This document shows positions 17,987 through 27,067 of a stretch of 64,000 nucleotides of DNA, piece after piece. Both the position numbers and the translations under genes were made by a program. How positions within the stretch are numbered: position 1 is the first letter of the stretch; the number at the start of each line of letters is the position of its first letter. The stretch is from JAJFHI01 sp050633705 (GTDB taxonomy: Bacteria > Pseudomonadota > Alphaproteobacteria > Rhizobiales > Hyphomicrobiaceae): assembly GCA_050633705.1 (NCBI GenBank), contig JBOEGZ010000013.1:53764-117763 (forward strand). Reading direction: 5' to 3'. Below the pieces are notes generated by a model that saw only the letters and a program-made list of their open reading frames with translations, had not been told where the DNA came from and did not search any database.

Positions 17987-18936
17987 CGCTCGGAAAATTC
18001 CCCACGCTTGAAATCATCATAGGCCTTTGCCAGCCCCGCCTTCAGATCAGTTGAGGCCTGCCAACCCAATTGCGACATGCGCGAAACGTCAACAAGCTTT
18101 CGCGGTGTACCGTCGGGCTTGCTGCTATCGAACGAAATCTTTCCTTCAAAACCCACGACGTCTGCAACCAATGTTGCGAATTCGCCAATGGCAATGTCGT
18201 GTCCTGTGCCAATGTTGAGCAATTGAGGGTCGGAATAATTATTCACGGCAAAGACACACGCATCTGCCATATCATCGACATAGAGAAATTCGCGATGCGG
18301 TGTGCCCGTTCCCCAAACGACAACCTCGTCTAGATCGGCTTCTTTCGCTTCATGAAACCGCCGGATCAAAGCTGCAACGACATGGCTGTGTTCTGGATGA
18401 TAATTGTCGCCCGGCCCGTAAAGATTTGTCGGCATCACCGAGATAAAGTCACTGCCATACTGAGCTCGATATGTTTCTACCAACTTGATGCCTGCAATTT
18501 TTGCAATGGCATAAGGTTCGTTCGTGGGCTCAAGTGGACCGGTCAAAAGAGCAGATTCATTTAACGGCTGCGGCGCCAAACGCGGATATATGCATGTCGA
18601 TCCTAGGAACAAGAGCTTATCGACGCCATGACGATGTGCACCATTTATAATGTTGGCAGCGATCATCAGATTGTCATAAAGAAACTCAGCACGAAGTGTA
18701 TTGTTGGCAACAATGCCACCAACCTTTGCGGCACAAAGAAACACCACCTCTGGTTTGTTGTTTGCCATCCACTGTTCAACGGCTGCCTGATTTAGTAGAT
18801 CAACTTCTTTACGTGTCGCGGTCAAGATCAGGCAGTCTTCATCTGCCAATCGACGCAAAATCGCTGAGCCAACCATACCCGTGTGGCCTGCAATCCAAAC
18901 CCGCTTGCCTGCCAGAGTGAAATTCGCCGCTGTCAT
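17983..18936 (-). CDS. fcl: GDP-L-fucose synthase (GDP-4-keto-6-deoxymannose epimerase/reductase)
   Basis: This is an NADPH-dependent SDR enzyme converting GDP-4-keto-6-deoxy-D-mannose to GDP-L-fucose. Its 317 residues include the Rossmann motif VWIAGHTGMVGSAI, the strongly family-specific LFLGSTCIYP, and the catalytic NEPYAIAKIAGIKL (Tyr-X3-Lys). NLYGPGDNYHPEHSHVVAALIRRF is the typical substrate-binding segment. No GDP-mannose 4,6-dehydratase gene is in the window, so the substrate must come from elsewhere. The gene is convergent with the polymerase-like gene and follows the epimerase gene on the same strand after 175 bases. Confidence 0.95.
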   Translation of the reverse strand: MTAANFTLAGKRVWIAGHTGMVGSAILRRLADEDCLILTATRKEVDLLNQAAVEQWMANNKPEVVFLCAAKVGGIVANNTLRAEFLYDNLMIAANIINGAHRHGVDKLLFLGSTCIYPRLAPQPLNESALLTGPLEPTNEPYAIAKIAGIKLVETYRAQYGSDFISVMPTNLYGPGDNYHPEHSHVVAALIRRFHEAKEADLDEVVVWGTGTPHREFLYVDDMADACVFAVNNYSDPQLLNIGTGHDIAIGEFATLVADVVGFEGKISFDSSKPDGTPRKLVDVSRMSQLGWQASTDLKAGLAKAYDDFKRGEFSER

Positions 18937-19111
18937 AAATGTTCTGCTTCCTTAAAACCGACGGATATACGACTGAAAAATACACAGTCCGCAGCGCAGA
19001 AACGCCCTGTTAGGACCCTTTTACACTCACCCTCAAAACAGAGTTGGCAACCTTTCTCTTTTGGTAAATTGAAGGTGACCCAAACAATATCAAGAGGCCA
19101 TTATTGGCCCT

Positions 19112-20122
19112 TTACGAGACTTTGTAGAAATCTTTGTACCAGGCAACAAACCGGTTGATCCCCTCATCGATAGATGTTTTCGGCTTATAGTCGACGTCAC
19201 GTTCGAGAGCATCAATATCAGCAAATGTATCGCGCACATCACCCGGTTGCATCGCCAGCATGTTTTTTATCGCGGGTTTTCCGACAGCTTTCTCAATACA
19301 TGCGATGTAGTCCAACAATTCAACAGGCTGGTTGTTGCCGATATTATACAATCGATAGGGCGCCATGGATGTGGCCGGGTTGGGATGATCTCCAGACCAA
19401 TCAGGATCTGGTTTGGCGACGCTGTCTACAGTGCGCACGACCCCTTCAACGATATCGTCAATGTAAGTAAAATCTCTTGAGTGTTCACCATTGTTAAACA
19501 CGTCAATCGGCTCACCCGCAATGATCTTGCGCGTAAACAAAAACGGAGACATATCCGGCCGCCCCCATGGCCCATAGACTGTGAAAAACCGCAACCCGGT
19601 TACTGGAATATTGTAAAGGTGCGCATAGCTATGTGCCATCAGTTCATTGGCTTTCTTGGTGGCGGCATAGAGGCTGATCGGGTGATCAACATTGTGATCA
19701 ACGCTAAACGGCATATTGGTATGGGCGCCATAAACCGAACTGGAAGAAGCATAGACCAAGTGCGCGACATCGTGGTGACGACACCCTTCGAGTATGTGCA
19801 AGAAGCCGGTGAGATTTGAAGCCGCATAACTATGCGGGTTAATTGCGCCGTATCTCACGCCCGCTTGTGCGGCAAGGTTTATCACCCGGTCAGGTTTGTG
19901 TGTCGCAAACACCTGTTCGATTGCATCTTTGTCGGCCAAATCTGACAGCACAAATTGAAATCCGTTGCGCCCCTTCAACTGGTCGAGGCGCGCATGTTTC
20001 AAAGTCACATCGTAGTAGTCGTTGAGATTGTCGAGCCCAATAACTTCATCACCACGTGCCAGGAGTGCCAGGCTTGTGTGAAAACCAATAAACCCTGCCG
20101 CCCCAGTGACAAGAACCTTCAT
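19112..20122 (-). CDS. NAD-dependent epimerase, UDP-glucuronate 4-epimerase-like
   Basis: The start at 20122 (MKVLVTGAAGFIGFHTSLAL) gives a 336-residue extended SDR; an ATG 24 bases upstream adds eight unlikely residues. DNLNDYYDVTLKHARL is the signature of the UDP-glucuronate/UDP-galacturonate 4-epimerase group. The catalytic YAATKKANE and the substrate segment VYGPWGRPDMSPFLFT are present. It would supply UDP-galacturonate for lipopolysaccharide or capsule. It lies in the surface polysaccharide block upstream of fcl. Confidence 0.92.
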   Translation of the reverse strand: MKVLVTGAAGFIGFHTSLALLARGDEVIGLDNLNDYYDVTLKHARLDQLKGRNGFQFVLSDLADKDAIEQVFATHKPDRVINLAAQAGVRYGAINPHSYAASNLTGFLHILEGCRHHDVAHLVYASSSSVYGAHTNMPFSVDHNVDHPISLYAATKKANELMAHSYAHLYNIPVTGLRFFTVYGPWGRPDMSPFLFTRKIIAGEPIDVFNNGEHSRDFTYIDDIVEGVVRTVDSVAKPDPDWSGDHPNPATSMAPYRLYNIGNNQPVELLDYIACIEKAVGKPAIKNMLAMQPGDVRDTFADIDALERDVDYKPKTSIDEGINRFVAWYKDFYKVS

Positions 20123-20529
20123 CGTTTGCCCTTCTCGTCTTTGCATACTTATATTCGCTCAACATCTGAAAACCAAGCGAGTCGCACCTTGCATCACCGT
20201 CTCACGGCCTGTCTCGAACCGCAACGCCTTGACCGATTGCTAGGAGCAGAAAAAGAAGTCAGGTGCGAGACCTCTGGGTCGCGTGAGATATGGCAGATAT
20301 GTTGCATCTGCGCAGCATCAATCTTTGCAATTTTTGCTCTCTTACAGCCCAGGCGCTTTTTCTCGCTAAATCAGAGTTTGGGCTACGTTGGCGGTGCGCG
20401 ACAATCATGCCATTGTCGCGCATCGGTTCGCCGGGCCAGGTCTCATCTTCAGATTGGTTTTCAATGACAGAAAATTGCTGGACGGAACCATTGCCAAATC
20501 CCAAGCGACACCCAAAAAGGTGAATAGCA
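20123..20529. other. Intergenic region between the epimerase gene and ialB
   Basis: These 407 bases separate divergent genes and should contain both promoters. Open frames here lack protein-like features. I see no clear operator, RNA or repeat. Confidence 0.4.
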
Positions 20530-21054
20530 ATGTCTCGATCTTTTTTTAAATTTGCCAGCACACTCGCATTCGCTGCAAGCTGTGCACTTGTAATTCCAAC
20601 CGTTGGTGCACAAGAAAAAAAGCCAGAAAAATCCCAGGCCAAACCGAAAGCGCAGCCTGGCTGGTCGGTCGAATGTAACAACCCTGGGAACGGTCTCGTC
20701 TGCAAAGCCTTACAAACGCTGTCCTTGCGAAGAACGGGCCAGCGCCTCGTGACCGTGTCGGTTCAGCGCAACAAGGAAGGAAAGTCAGCGGCCATGTTGG
20801 TCCACCTACCACACGGATTGTTCCTGCCTGCTGGCGTTACGTTCAAGGCAGACAAAGGCAAGGGCAAAAAATTGGTCGTGCAAACGTGTGATGCTAGTGG
20901 ATGTTATGTCGGCAGTAAGATTTCAGCCTCAGAACTCGACGATTGGTTTGATGGCAAATTCCTGACTATCGCTTTCCAGAACATGCAGAAAAAAACCATC
21001 AGCTTTAAAATGCCGCTGAAAGGTTTTGACGTCGCCTTCGCGAAGCTGAAGTAG
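20530..21054 (+). CDS. Invasion associated locus B (IalB) family protein
   Basis: This 174-residue periplasmic protein has a signal peptide (hydrophobic at about 8-24, cleaved near VGAQ|EKK) and the IalB core: WSVECNN near residue 40, two Cys pairs including VVQTCDASGCYVG, and the C-terminal ISFKMPLKGFDVAFAKL, which matches the family end closely. In Bartonella the name comes from erythrocyte invasion, but the family is widespread in free-living Hyphomicrobiales and its biochemical role is unknown. The gene is monocistronic and convergent with the giant Cys-repeat protein gene. Confidence 0.92.
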   Translation: MSRSFFKFASTLAFAASCALVIPTVGAQEKKPEKSQAKPKAQPGWSVECNNPGNGLVCKALQTLSLRRTGQRLVTVSVQRNKEGKSAAMLVHLPHGLFLPAGVTFKADKGKGKKLVVQTCDASGCYVGSKISASELDDWFDGKFLTIAFQNMQKKTISFKMPLKGFDVAFAKLK

Positions 21055-21068
21055 GCATAACAACAGGC

Positions 21069-21108
21069 AAAAAAACGCCATGCTCAATATTTCCTCGAGC
21101 ATGGCGCT
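21069..21108 (-). terminator. Terminator between ialB and the Cys-repeat protein gene
   Basis: CGCCATGCTC (21076-21085) and GAGCATGGCG (21097-21106) form a perfect 10-bp stem. On the minus strand it is followed by a run of seven T, so it is a strong terminator for the giant minus-strand gene; it may also act on ialB. Confidence 0.85.
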
Positions 21109-21170
21109 TACTTTGGCGATGGCCTTCTTTGCCCAATGCAACTGCTACACCAATGGGAAGACCTGAGCGA

Positions 21171-24100
21171 TCATCTCACCGCTTTCGATGACCTTTTTCT
21201 CGAACGCTTGTTCGGGACAAAGTTCAATTTTTGAGGTGCTTTCACCTTAGGCACATACTTCTTGATCACCTTTGGCGTCTTCTGCTTCAGAATTATCTTT
21301 TTACAATTTGGCAATCCTGGACCATAGGTACCCTTGGGACATGGTTTAACTGGACGGATACAGCGACTGCCTGTCCACTTCCAACCTTTCGCCTTGCACC
21401 GTTGTGCGGGACTGAGCGGCCGGATGCAGGTCTTGCCAGTCCATCTCCAACCCCGGGCTTTACACACCTGTGCCTTATCGAGAGGGCGGATACATTTCTT
21501 ACCGGTCCATTTCCAGCCCTTTGCCTTACAATCCTTGGCGGGATTGCGTGGTGGCAAACACTCATAACCTGTCCACTTCCATCCCTTATCTCGGCATGCC
21601 TTACCAGGATCGCGAGGTGGATAGCAGGTCTTGCCATTCCATTTCCACCCCTTGGCCTTACAGTCCTTAGCTGGATTACGTGGAGGCAAACATTCATACC
21701 CATTCCACGTCCAACCTTTTTGACGACATTGTTTGGCAGGATCATTTGGCCGAACACATTTCTCACCGGTCCACGTCCAACCCTTGGCGCGGCATTGCTT
21801 GGCGGGATCACGTGGCGGATAACACGTTTTGCCAATCCAAATCCAACCCTTCGCTTTGCAGTCCTTTGCAGGGTTTGACGGTGTAATACATCTGCGCCGC
21901 CGTGGGTCATAACCCAAACCACGCTGTTTACATATGCAGCGCATGTCACCTCTGCGACACCGACCACAGTTTGTCTTGGCATTCCACTTGTTGCCATTGG
22001 CGCAGACGCAAGCACCACTTGACGTTCGAATTTGCCCTGGTTTCAACGTGCAAGTCGGCACAGGGTCAATAGGACGGCGACATTTATAGTCGCGATAGAC
22101 CGTCCCAACAGGACAGCAGACACCTGGTGCGGCTTGATAGCTCCCTGGGCGGCGGCAATTGTCAGCCGGCGCATCACAGAATGTTTTACTATTCCACTTG
22201 CGCCCGTTTGCACACTTACACCGTCCGTCGACAAATACCTCGCCAATTCGTGGCGTACACCACGGACGTCGCGGCTGACAAAACGTCCGCTTATTCCATT
22301 TGCGACCATTGGCACAAACACAGCGACCGGATTTTGTCCGCACTTGGCCAGGCAACAATCTACACAGTGGCGGCGGTGGTGGTGGATCGTCGATGACCAC
22401 GGGATCATCAATCGGCGGATCATAGTCGTCATCGCCACCGACACATATTTTATCAATCTTGTCCCATGTCTCGCCACGCGGACAAGGGCAAACACCGTTT
22501 CTCGGTATGGGATACCCGTCCGGGCATTTCGCTCCGGTCTGGGGCGGTGGTTCAGAGATCGGTTCTGGCGTTGGTTCCGGTTCACGAGGTTTCGCGCACA
22601 CACCATCTTTATTTCGTGTCGAACCTGGAGCACATGCACATGCCCCACTGGAGGTTCGAATTTCACCGGAACCTGGTTTGCATTGTTTTGGCCGCTTACA
22701 TTCCGGACGCGGGATCTCAGCGGTTGCTGTTGCCGTATCGTCGGTCTTGTCGCCGTTATGGCGTTTTAAAACCGGGAATGTCATATGCGCAGTATTGGTC
22801 AACGAACAATAATTGCCATCAGGAATGTTGACTGCAAGATCAAGCTTGACGCTCTCCCCCTTCTCAATCGTCCGTTTGGGCAAACGATACATGTCATGGC
22901 CAACAGAAGGCGTTCGGCTCCAACCGTCAATGCCGGAATAGGAAACTGACAACGGCGCAATGCTCAAAATGTCAAGCAACCGTATCTCACCCTTGTACGG
23001 GTCAGGGCCAGTGTTCTCGATGGTGACATCAAACTCACAACGCCAACCATCTCCCGTTTGATCACATGGGCCTTTCGCAACTTGCGTGGTCTTGAGATTT
23101 GTCGGGTCGCACAAAATTATTGCCGCTCCACCTTCGTCAAACTCAAGCAAGAACGCATCACCATCCGCACTCGCCTCGTCATCTGTTCCAAGGTAATTGG
23201 TAGCAGCGTTTACCGCCGGTGTGGTCAATGTGACTTTATTGGGAATTTTACAGGCATTCGCCTCAACCGTATCTCGAGGTGTTGTGACAGTTGCCGGAAT
23301 GTCCAACGTCTCACCCGCCGCAATCGCAACAGCAGCTGCCGACGAACACGCATACGTTGGCGCGCCGCCCGGACAAGCCCATCCCGCCTCATTCAAAATA
23401 AGGGTTGCCGCAGGATCAACCGTTTCATCAAATGCAATAGGGCTGTTGAAGTCAGATGGTCCGATATTCGTGATCGAAATCGTGTAGTCACACGTTACCG
23501 TATTCGGATCGCCTGGAAGCTTGCCGCACTCTTGTGCGGTTTTTTTCATTTTCAAATTTGCATGCGGCGCTGGAACGCCAACTTGCATCCAGGCGCAACT
23601 CACAGCGCCACCAGAGCCCAACGATCCGCCTCCTGGCGGCATCGCTGTGGCAAGATCACCTGGCACCAAACCCGGTGCTGTTGCTGCAAAACAATTGCGG
23701 GCCCAGTAGTTTGGCGGTGCTGCCGGCATCGTTGCTGTCATGTCGAATGACTTCGTTTCACCTGCCGCAAGCGTCATGGTTGCAAGGCAACTAAATGGCA
23801 ATGCGCCAGGATTTCCACCGGCACACCCCAAATCCGCACTCACAACAATTGGTGCATTCAACGCACCGCCAACAGCACCCAGGAACATCTGGTCTGTCAA
23901 TTGAACCTGTCCGTTGAACGGTGACGGTGAATTGTTGGTGATTTCAAGCTTAAATGTGCAATCAGCGCCCGCACCACATCCAGGTTCTGCTGTCTTTTTA
24001 ACAGTTAAATCGACACCGGCGTTATCGCATGCCACACCCCAGTACGGTGCTCCCAATGACGCACAATTTGTAAACCCAACATTGCCATTTGCCACCATGG

Positions 24101-26015
24101 TACTGGTATCAACATCGACGGTGAACGCACGTGACGCGCCAGGCGGCAAGTGTTCGGCAAGCAGCCCGCAGGTCAAATTAATCGTTGGAGTTGGTGTACA
24201 GCTCCACTCCGCACCATCCGGTGTCACAGAGACGACGTTGATCGCCCCGCCAGCACCAGGACCGGCCGCGATCGTCGTCGCATCCGAAACTGTAATCGGA
24301 TCTGCAAAGAACCAGCTTCCTGTATTTTTAACCGTGATCGTACATGAAATGACACCGCCAAAAGCGCTTGGTTGGCAAACCTTTGTGATATCGAGACCCG
24401 GCATGCCGATCGGCGGCCAGCCAACAGATGGATCATCATCTGGAAATGGACTGTCTGGTCCCAAGTCTGGCCAAGCAAGCTCTGGCTCAGGATATTCAAT
24501 TGGCTCGGGCCGCGTGGATGGATCTTCACCGCAATAAGGCATGTGAAATGCGATAGCGCCGATTTCACCGAACGCATCGTCACTATTCTTTTTGCCATCG
24601 AGATCAACGAACCAACTCTGAGCCGGATCAATATTTACTTTGCTTGCGCCTTGAAGGCCGCTAACGACCTCACCATCGCCCATCAAGCGATCACCGGATG
24701 TCCAAAGTGTTGCGTTACAAACACTTCTTCTATGACGCCCCTTCTCATCATAACCATAACCCAGCGCAAGACCTCCATTCGTGGCACGATGGGGTGGTGA
24801 CAAACCAACGGGGAAATTTGTTTCCGCTCTTTGCCAAACTTTATCATCTTCACTCCAGGTGAGATGTAGAACTTCGGCCTGCTTGGGCTTGGCAAACGTA
24901 CTATAATCGTAGCTTCCGGTTAAAAGCCCACGCTGAGATAAATACATTTCACCTGGGCCATCGAAGGCAATCGACATGATCGAATTGTTGCTGGCTTGTT
25001 GATAAAAATCAAACTCCATACGCGCGTCATCAAGGAAACCACCTTTGGAATCGAGACCGACAGACCAAACTTGGGGTCCATCTGCTACGGAGTAATACAG
25101 GCGATCGCCAGACACCGCGACGCCAACCACCCGGCGGCGTTTGTCGGTCAATCCCCATGTTTCAGGGTTTTCGACATCAAACTGCGGATCATTGATCGAA
25201 ACGCGTTTGGAGGCATCATAAGCAACAGCTGAAAAATCAGCTTTCGGGCGACCTTTGGTGCCATGATCGTAAAACCCCAGATCTTTACCCGTCTCGTCGA
25301 TACGATGGACAAAACCTGTTTCGAGGTTTGCAACAAACAGTTGCCGCGAAACAAAATCGTAGGTCAATCCGCCAAGACCTGCGCCAGCATTATCATTGGG
25401 ACCGCTCTTAATTGTCGTAAACAATGAGACATTGCCGGTCTCACCATCGATTTTCCAAATCGTACCCGGTCCACCGCCATTTGCCTGCCCAAATTGTCCA
25501 GGCATCCACGTCGCGCCCGGTTCACCTTTAACCAGTCGAACAGCCTTACCATCGCGCTTACCAACAATTTGCAATCCGTAAAGAGATGTTGCTGCTGCAA
25601 AAATATTTGGTGCCAAACCATTGTCTGGTTGATCCAGTGCGACGCCAAAAACCTGGCCGATCTCTCCTGCTTTTATCGAAAGCTTACGTTTCGCCTTAGC
25701 CAATTGTCCATCAGCTGGACCGTTAAGCTTCGACAAATCAAGGACGCGAAGAACCACGCCATTTCGATTGATGGTCGTTTCATCGAGTGGATGGACATCA
25801 TCGGATGCATTGTCTGATCGTCTTGTGCCAGAAAAGCTGGTGACGACCGCGTCGCTTTCTTTGACAATCCCCTGAGACGATTGCGCCATTGCAGACGGCA
25901 CGCTCATTAAAAGTGCCATGAAAATAAGCGAATAGGAGTGAAACGACGTCCACCTCGAAGACTGCCCAACGAGAGTTTTCGATAAAACCACGCTCAAACC
26001 AAATGACAATCGCAT
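21171..26015 (-). CDS. Giant secreted protein with DUF11-like and two Cys repeat families
   Basis: The product is 1614 residues if it starts at 26015, where GGAG lies 9 bases upstream; an ATG 72 bases earlier is less likely. An N-terminal signal peptide ends near SAMAQSS (about residue 45). Residues of about 70-520 resemble a beta-propeller-like surface domain (repeats such as GGLTYDFVSRQLFVANLETG). Residues of about 550-1100 are three to four DUF11/bacterial Ig-like repeats (ISITNIGPSDFNSPIAFDE and similar). From about 1110 to 1352 come Cys modules of the form GQIRTSSGACVCANG with CxC. Residues 1381-1556 hold eight tandem 22-residue repeats. The end is Lys/Arg-rich. No sorting motif is recognised. 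It is probably a cell-surface or matrix protein; the function is unknown. Confidence 0.88.
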   Translation of the reverse strand: MRLSFGLSVVLSKTLVGQSSRWTSFHSYSLIFMALLMSVPSAMAQSSQGIVKESDAVVTSFSGTRRSDNASDDVHPLDETTINRNGVVLRVLDLSKLNGPADGQLAKAKRKLSIKAGEIGQVFGVALDQPDNGLAPNIFAAATSLYGLQIVGKRDGKAVRLVKGEPGATWMPGQFGQANGGGPGTIWKIDGETGNVSLFTTIKSGPNDNAGAGLGGLTYDFVSRQLFVANLETGFVHRIDETGKDLGFYDHGTKGRPKADFSAVAYDASKRVSINDPQFDVENPETWGLTDKRRRVVGVAVSGDRLYYSVADGPQVWSVGLDSKGGFLDDARMEFDFYQQASNNSIMSIAFDGPGEMYLSQRGLLTGSYDYSTFAKPKQAEVLHLTWSEDDKVWQRAETNFPVGLSPPHRATNGGLALGYGYDEKGRHRRSVCNATLWTSGDRLMGDGEVVSGLQGASKVNIDPAQSWFVDLDGKKNSDDAFGEIGAIAFHMPYCGEDPSTRPEPIEYPEPELAWPDLGPDSPFPDDDPSVGWPPIGMPGLDITKVCQPSAFGGVISCTITVKNTGSWFFADPITVSDATTIAAGPGAGGAINVVSVTPDGAEWSCTPTPTINLTCGLLAEHLPPGASRAFTVDVDTSTMVANGNVGFTNCASLGAPYWGVACDNAGVDLTVKKTAEPGCGAGADCTFKLEITNNSPSPFNGQVQLTDQMFLGAVGGALNAPIVVSADLGCAGGNPGALPFSCLATMTLAAGETKSFDMTATMPAAPPNYWARNCFAATAPGLVPGDLATAMPPGGGSLGSGGAVSCAWMQVGVPAPHANLKMKKTAQECGKLPGDPNTVTCDYTISITNIGPSDFNSPIAFDETVDPAATLILNEAGWACPGGAPTYACSSAAAVAIAAGETLDIPATVTTPRDTVEANACKIPNKVTLTTPAVNAATNYLGTDDEASADGDAFLLEFDEGGAAIILCDPTNLKTTQVAKGPCDQTGDGWRCEFDVTIENTGPDPYKGEIRLLDILSIAPLSVSYSGIDGWSRTPSVGHDMYRLPKRTIEKGESVKLDLAVNIPDGNYCSLTNTAHMTFPVLKRHNGDKTDDTATATAEIPRPECKRPKQCKPGSGEIRTSSGACACAPGSTRNKDGVCAKPREPEPTPEPISEPPPQTGAKCPDGYPIPRNGVCPCPRGETWDKIDKICVGGDDDYDPPIDDPVVIDDPPPPPPLCRLLPGQVRTKSGRCVCANGRKWNKRTFCQPRRPWCTPRIGEVFVDGRCKCANGRKWNSKTFCDAPADNCRRPGSYQAAPGVCCPVGTVYRDYKCRRPIDPVPTCTLKPGQIRTSSGACVCANGNKWNAKTNCGRCRRGDMRCICKQRGLGYDPRRRRCITPSNPAKDCKAKGWIWIGKTCYPPRDPAKQCRAKGWTWTGEKCVRPNDPAKQCRQKGWTWNGYECLPPRNPAKDCKAKGWKWNGKTCYPPRDPGKACRDKGWKWTGYECLPPRNPAKDCKAKGWKWTGKKCIRPLDKAQVCKARGWRWTGKTCIRPLSPAQRCKAKGWKWTGSRCIRPVKPCPKGTYGPGLPNCKKIILKQKTPKVIKKYVPKVKAPQKLNFVPNKRSRKRSSKAVR
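21348..21875 (-). repeat. Eight tandem 66-bp coding repeats (22-residue GWxW Cys repeat)
   Basis: Exactly eight consecutive 66-base units encode residues 1381-1556. Each has the consensus xPAKxCKAKGWKWTGKxC followed by x(R/P)Px. Every unit has two Cys twelve residues apart (C-X11-C) and the core GWxWxG. Units differ by substitutions only, with no length change. Units 1, 4 and 6 share NPAKDCKAKG and units 3 and 5 share YECLPPR, which suggests block duplication of an older pair. Confidence 0.95.
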
Positions 26016-26254
26016 TATAGTATTCTCCACGGCAAGCCTCTTGCGGCATCGCAAAATCCGACACCTCATTCGGCGCATTGTGCGCACACCGGGGAAACGC
26101 TTGTCAGTTCCCTACGGAACAGTTTGCGCCCAGCCAGAAACACACCAAGCACATCAAAATTCAGCTAATTAATCCAGCTCAGGGGCTAAGTTTTCAAACT
26201 TCGTGTGGTCACAACGTTCGTTTCAAACTGTCGTAGACGTTCAGTAACAGTGAC
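26016..26254. other. Upstream region of the Cys-repeat protein and downstream of the pseudogene
   Basis: These 239 bases hold the promoter area of the giant protein. GTTCC (26107-26111) and GGAAC (26116-26120) form a short inverted repeat. The stretch at about 26185-26254, read on the minus strand, still encodes VTVTERLRQF, a remnant of the C-terminal end of the oxygenase pseudogene. Confidence 0.4.
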
Positions 26255-26920
26255 TTAAACAACGCAAAAAAGTAGGTAAATATCAGCTAAATTACTTAAC
26301 TCGAGACTGTCAAACTTTTCCAAGCGATTTGCGCTCGCTGTATCTTTATCTGTCAAGACATCGCGCACGGCATCAAGATTTTCATCACTTGCGGTGCGAA
26401 TATTCAGACTGTATTCAAATGCACCTCCTACTTCGGCCTTTTGCGTCAACAGGCCCACCGTAAAAGCATTGGTATCGAAGTGCCAGGGATGAGACTGTCC
26501 TGGATCGAGAGCGTTGACAACCAATCCAGCCAACTCACCCGCCATTGGATAAATCGCCGGAACTTGACAACATGATTCTACAAAAGTCTGAAATTGCAGC
26601 GAAGTATAGAGCCACTGAATAATGTGATCTTTTGGAATCTGATCGCGCGCCACAAACGCATTCCTACGCTAAAATTGAATTTGACCCGGGTGATCATCTG
26701 TGAGGTTGGCATCGAGCACAATATTATAGGCATTGATCGTTTCAGCCTTTCAATATGCAGATGCTTCGACACCGGCGCTTTCGTCTTGTAGCTGACTAAA
26801 AACATCGCCACGAACAAACCCTGCGAGCACACTACAACCGGTTTTCACCAACCCTTATCGGACCTTATCAACACATGCCAGCCAATCCAGGGTTACCAGT
26901 TGCTGTAATTGGGTAGACAT
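26255..26920 (-). pseudogene. Decayed HalD/BesD-like 2-oxoglutarate/Fe(II) oxygenase
   Basis: Reading one frame from the ATG at 26920 gives a product similar along its length to the HalD/BesD-like non-heme iron family, but with in-frame stops at 26855-26857 (TAA), 26750-26752 (TGA) and 26669-26671 (TAG). Recognisable blocks are the start MSTQLQQLVTLD, TGCSVLAGFV, ETINAYNIVLDANLTDDHP, AFVARDQIP, HPWHFDTNAFTVGLL and SDENLDAVRDVL. The iron site is His-X-Asp (codons 147 and 149), as in hydroxylases; true halogenases of this family have Gly in place of Asp. About 20 residues near codon 22 seem deleted, and the C-terminal end is replaced by an early stop. The frame is otherwise intact, so decay is recent. 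The family call is from memory of its motifs. Confidence 0.75.
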
Positions 26921-27067
26921 CCAAATCGACAATGTCATCAAGTTGGTTCGTTGTGCACATCGTCCCTCCCACCGCACTGGCATAAAGCCTAACTGTTCAT
27001 ATGCGATCACTCATGTTTTAGTCCAGGCTAACATTTGCAAGCGACATTTCATAAAGGATTCTTGGGG

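Noticed and set aside
21348..21875. 66-base tandem repeats considered as non-coding satellite or origin iterons
   Set aside because: They remain in one reading frame with conserved Cys and Trp codons, so they are coding.
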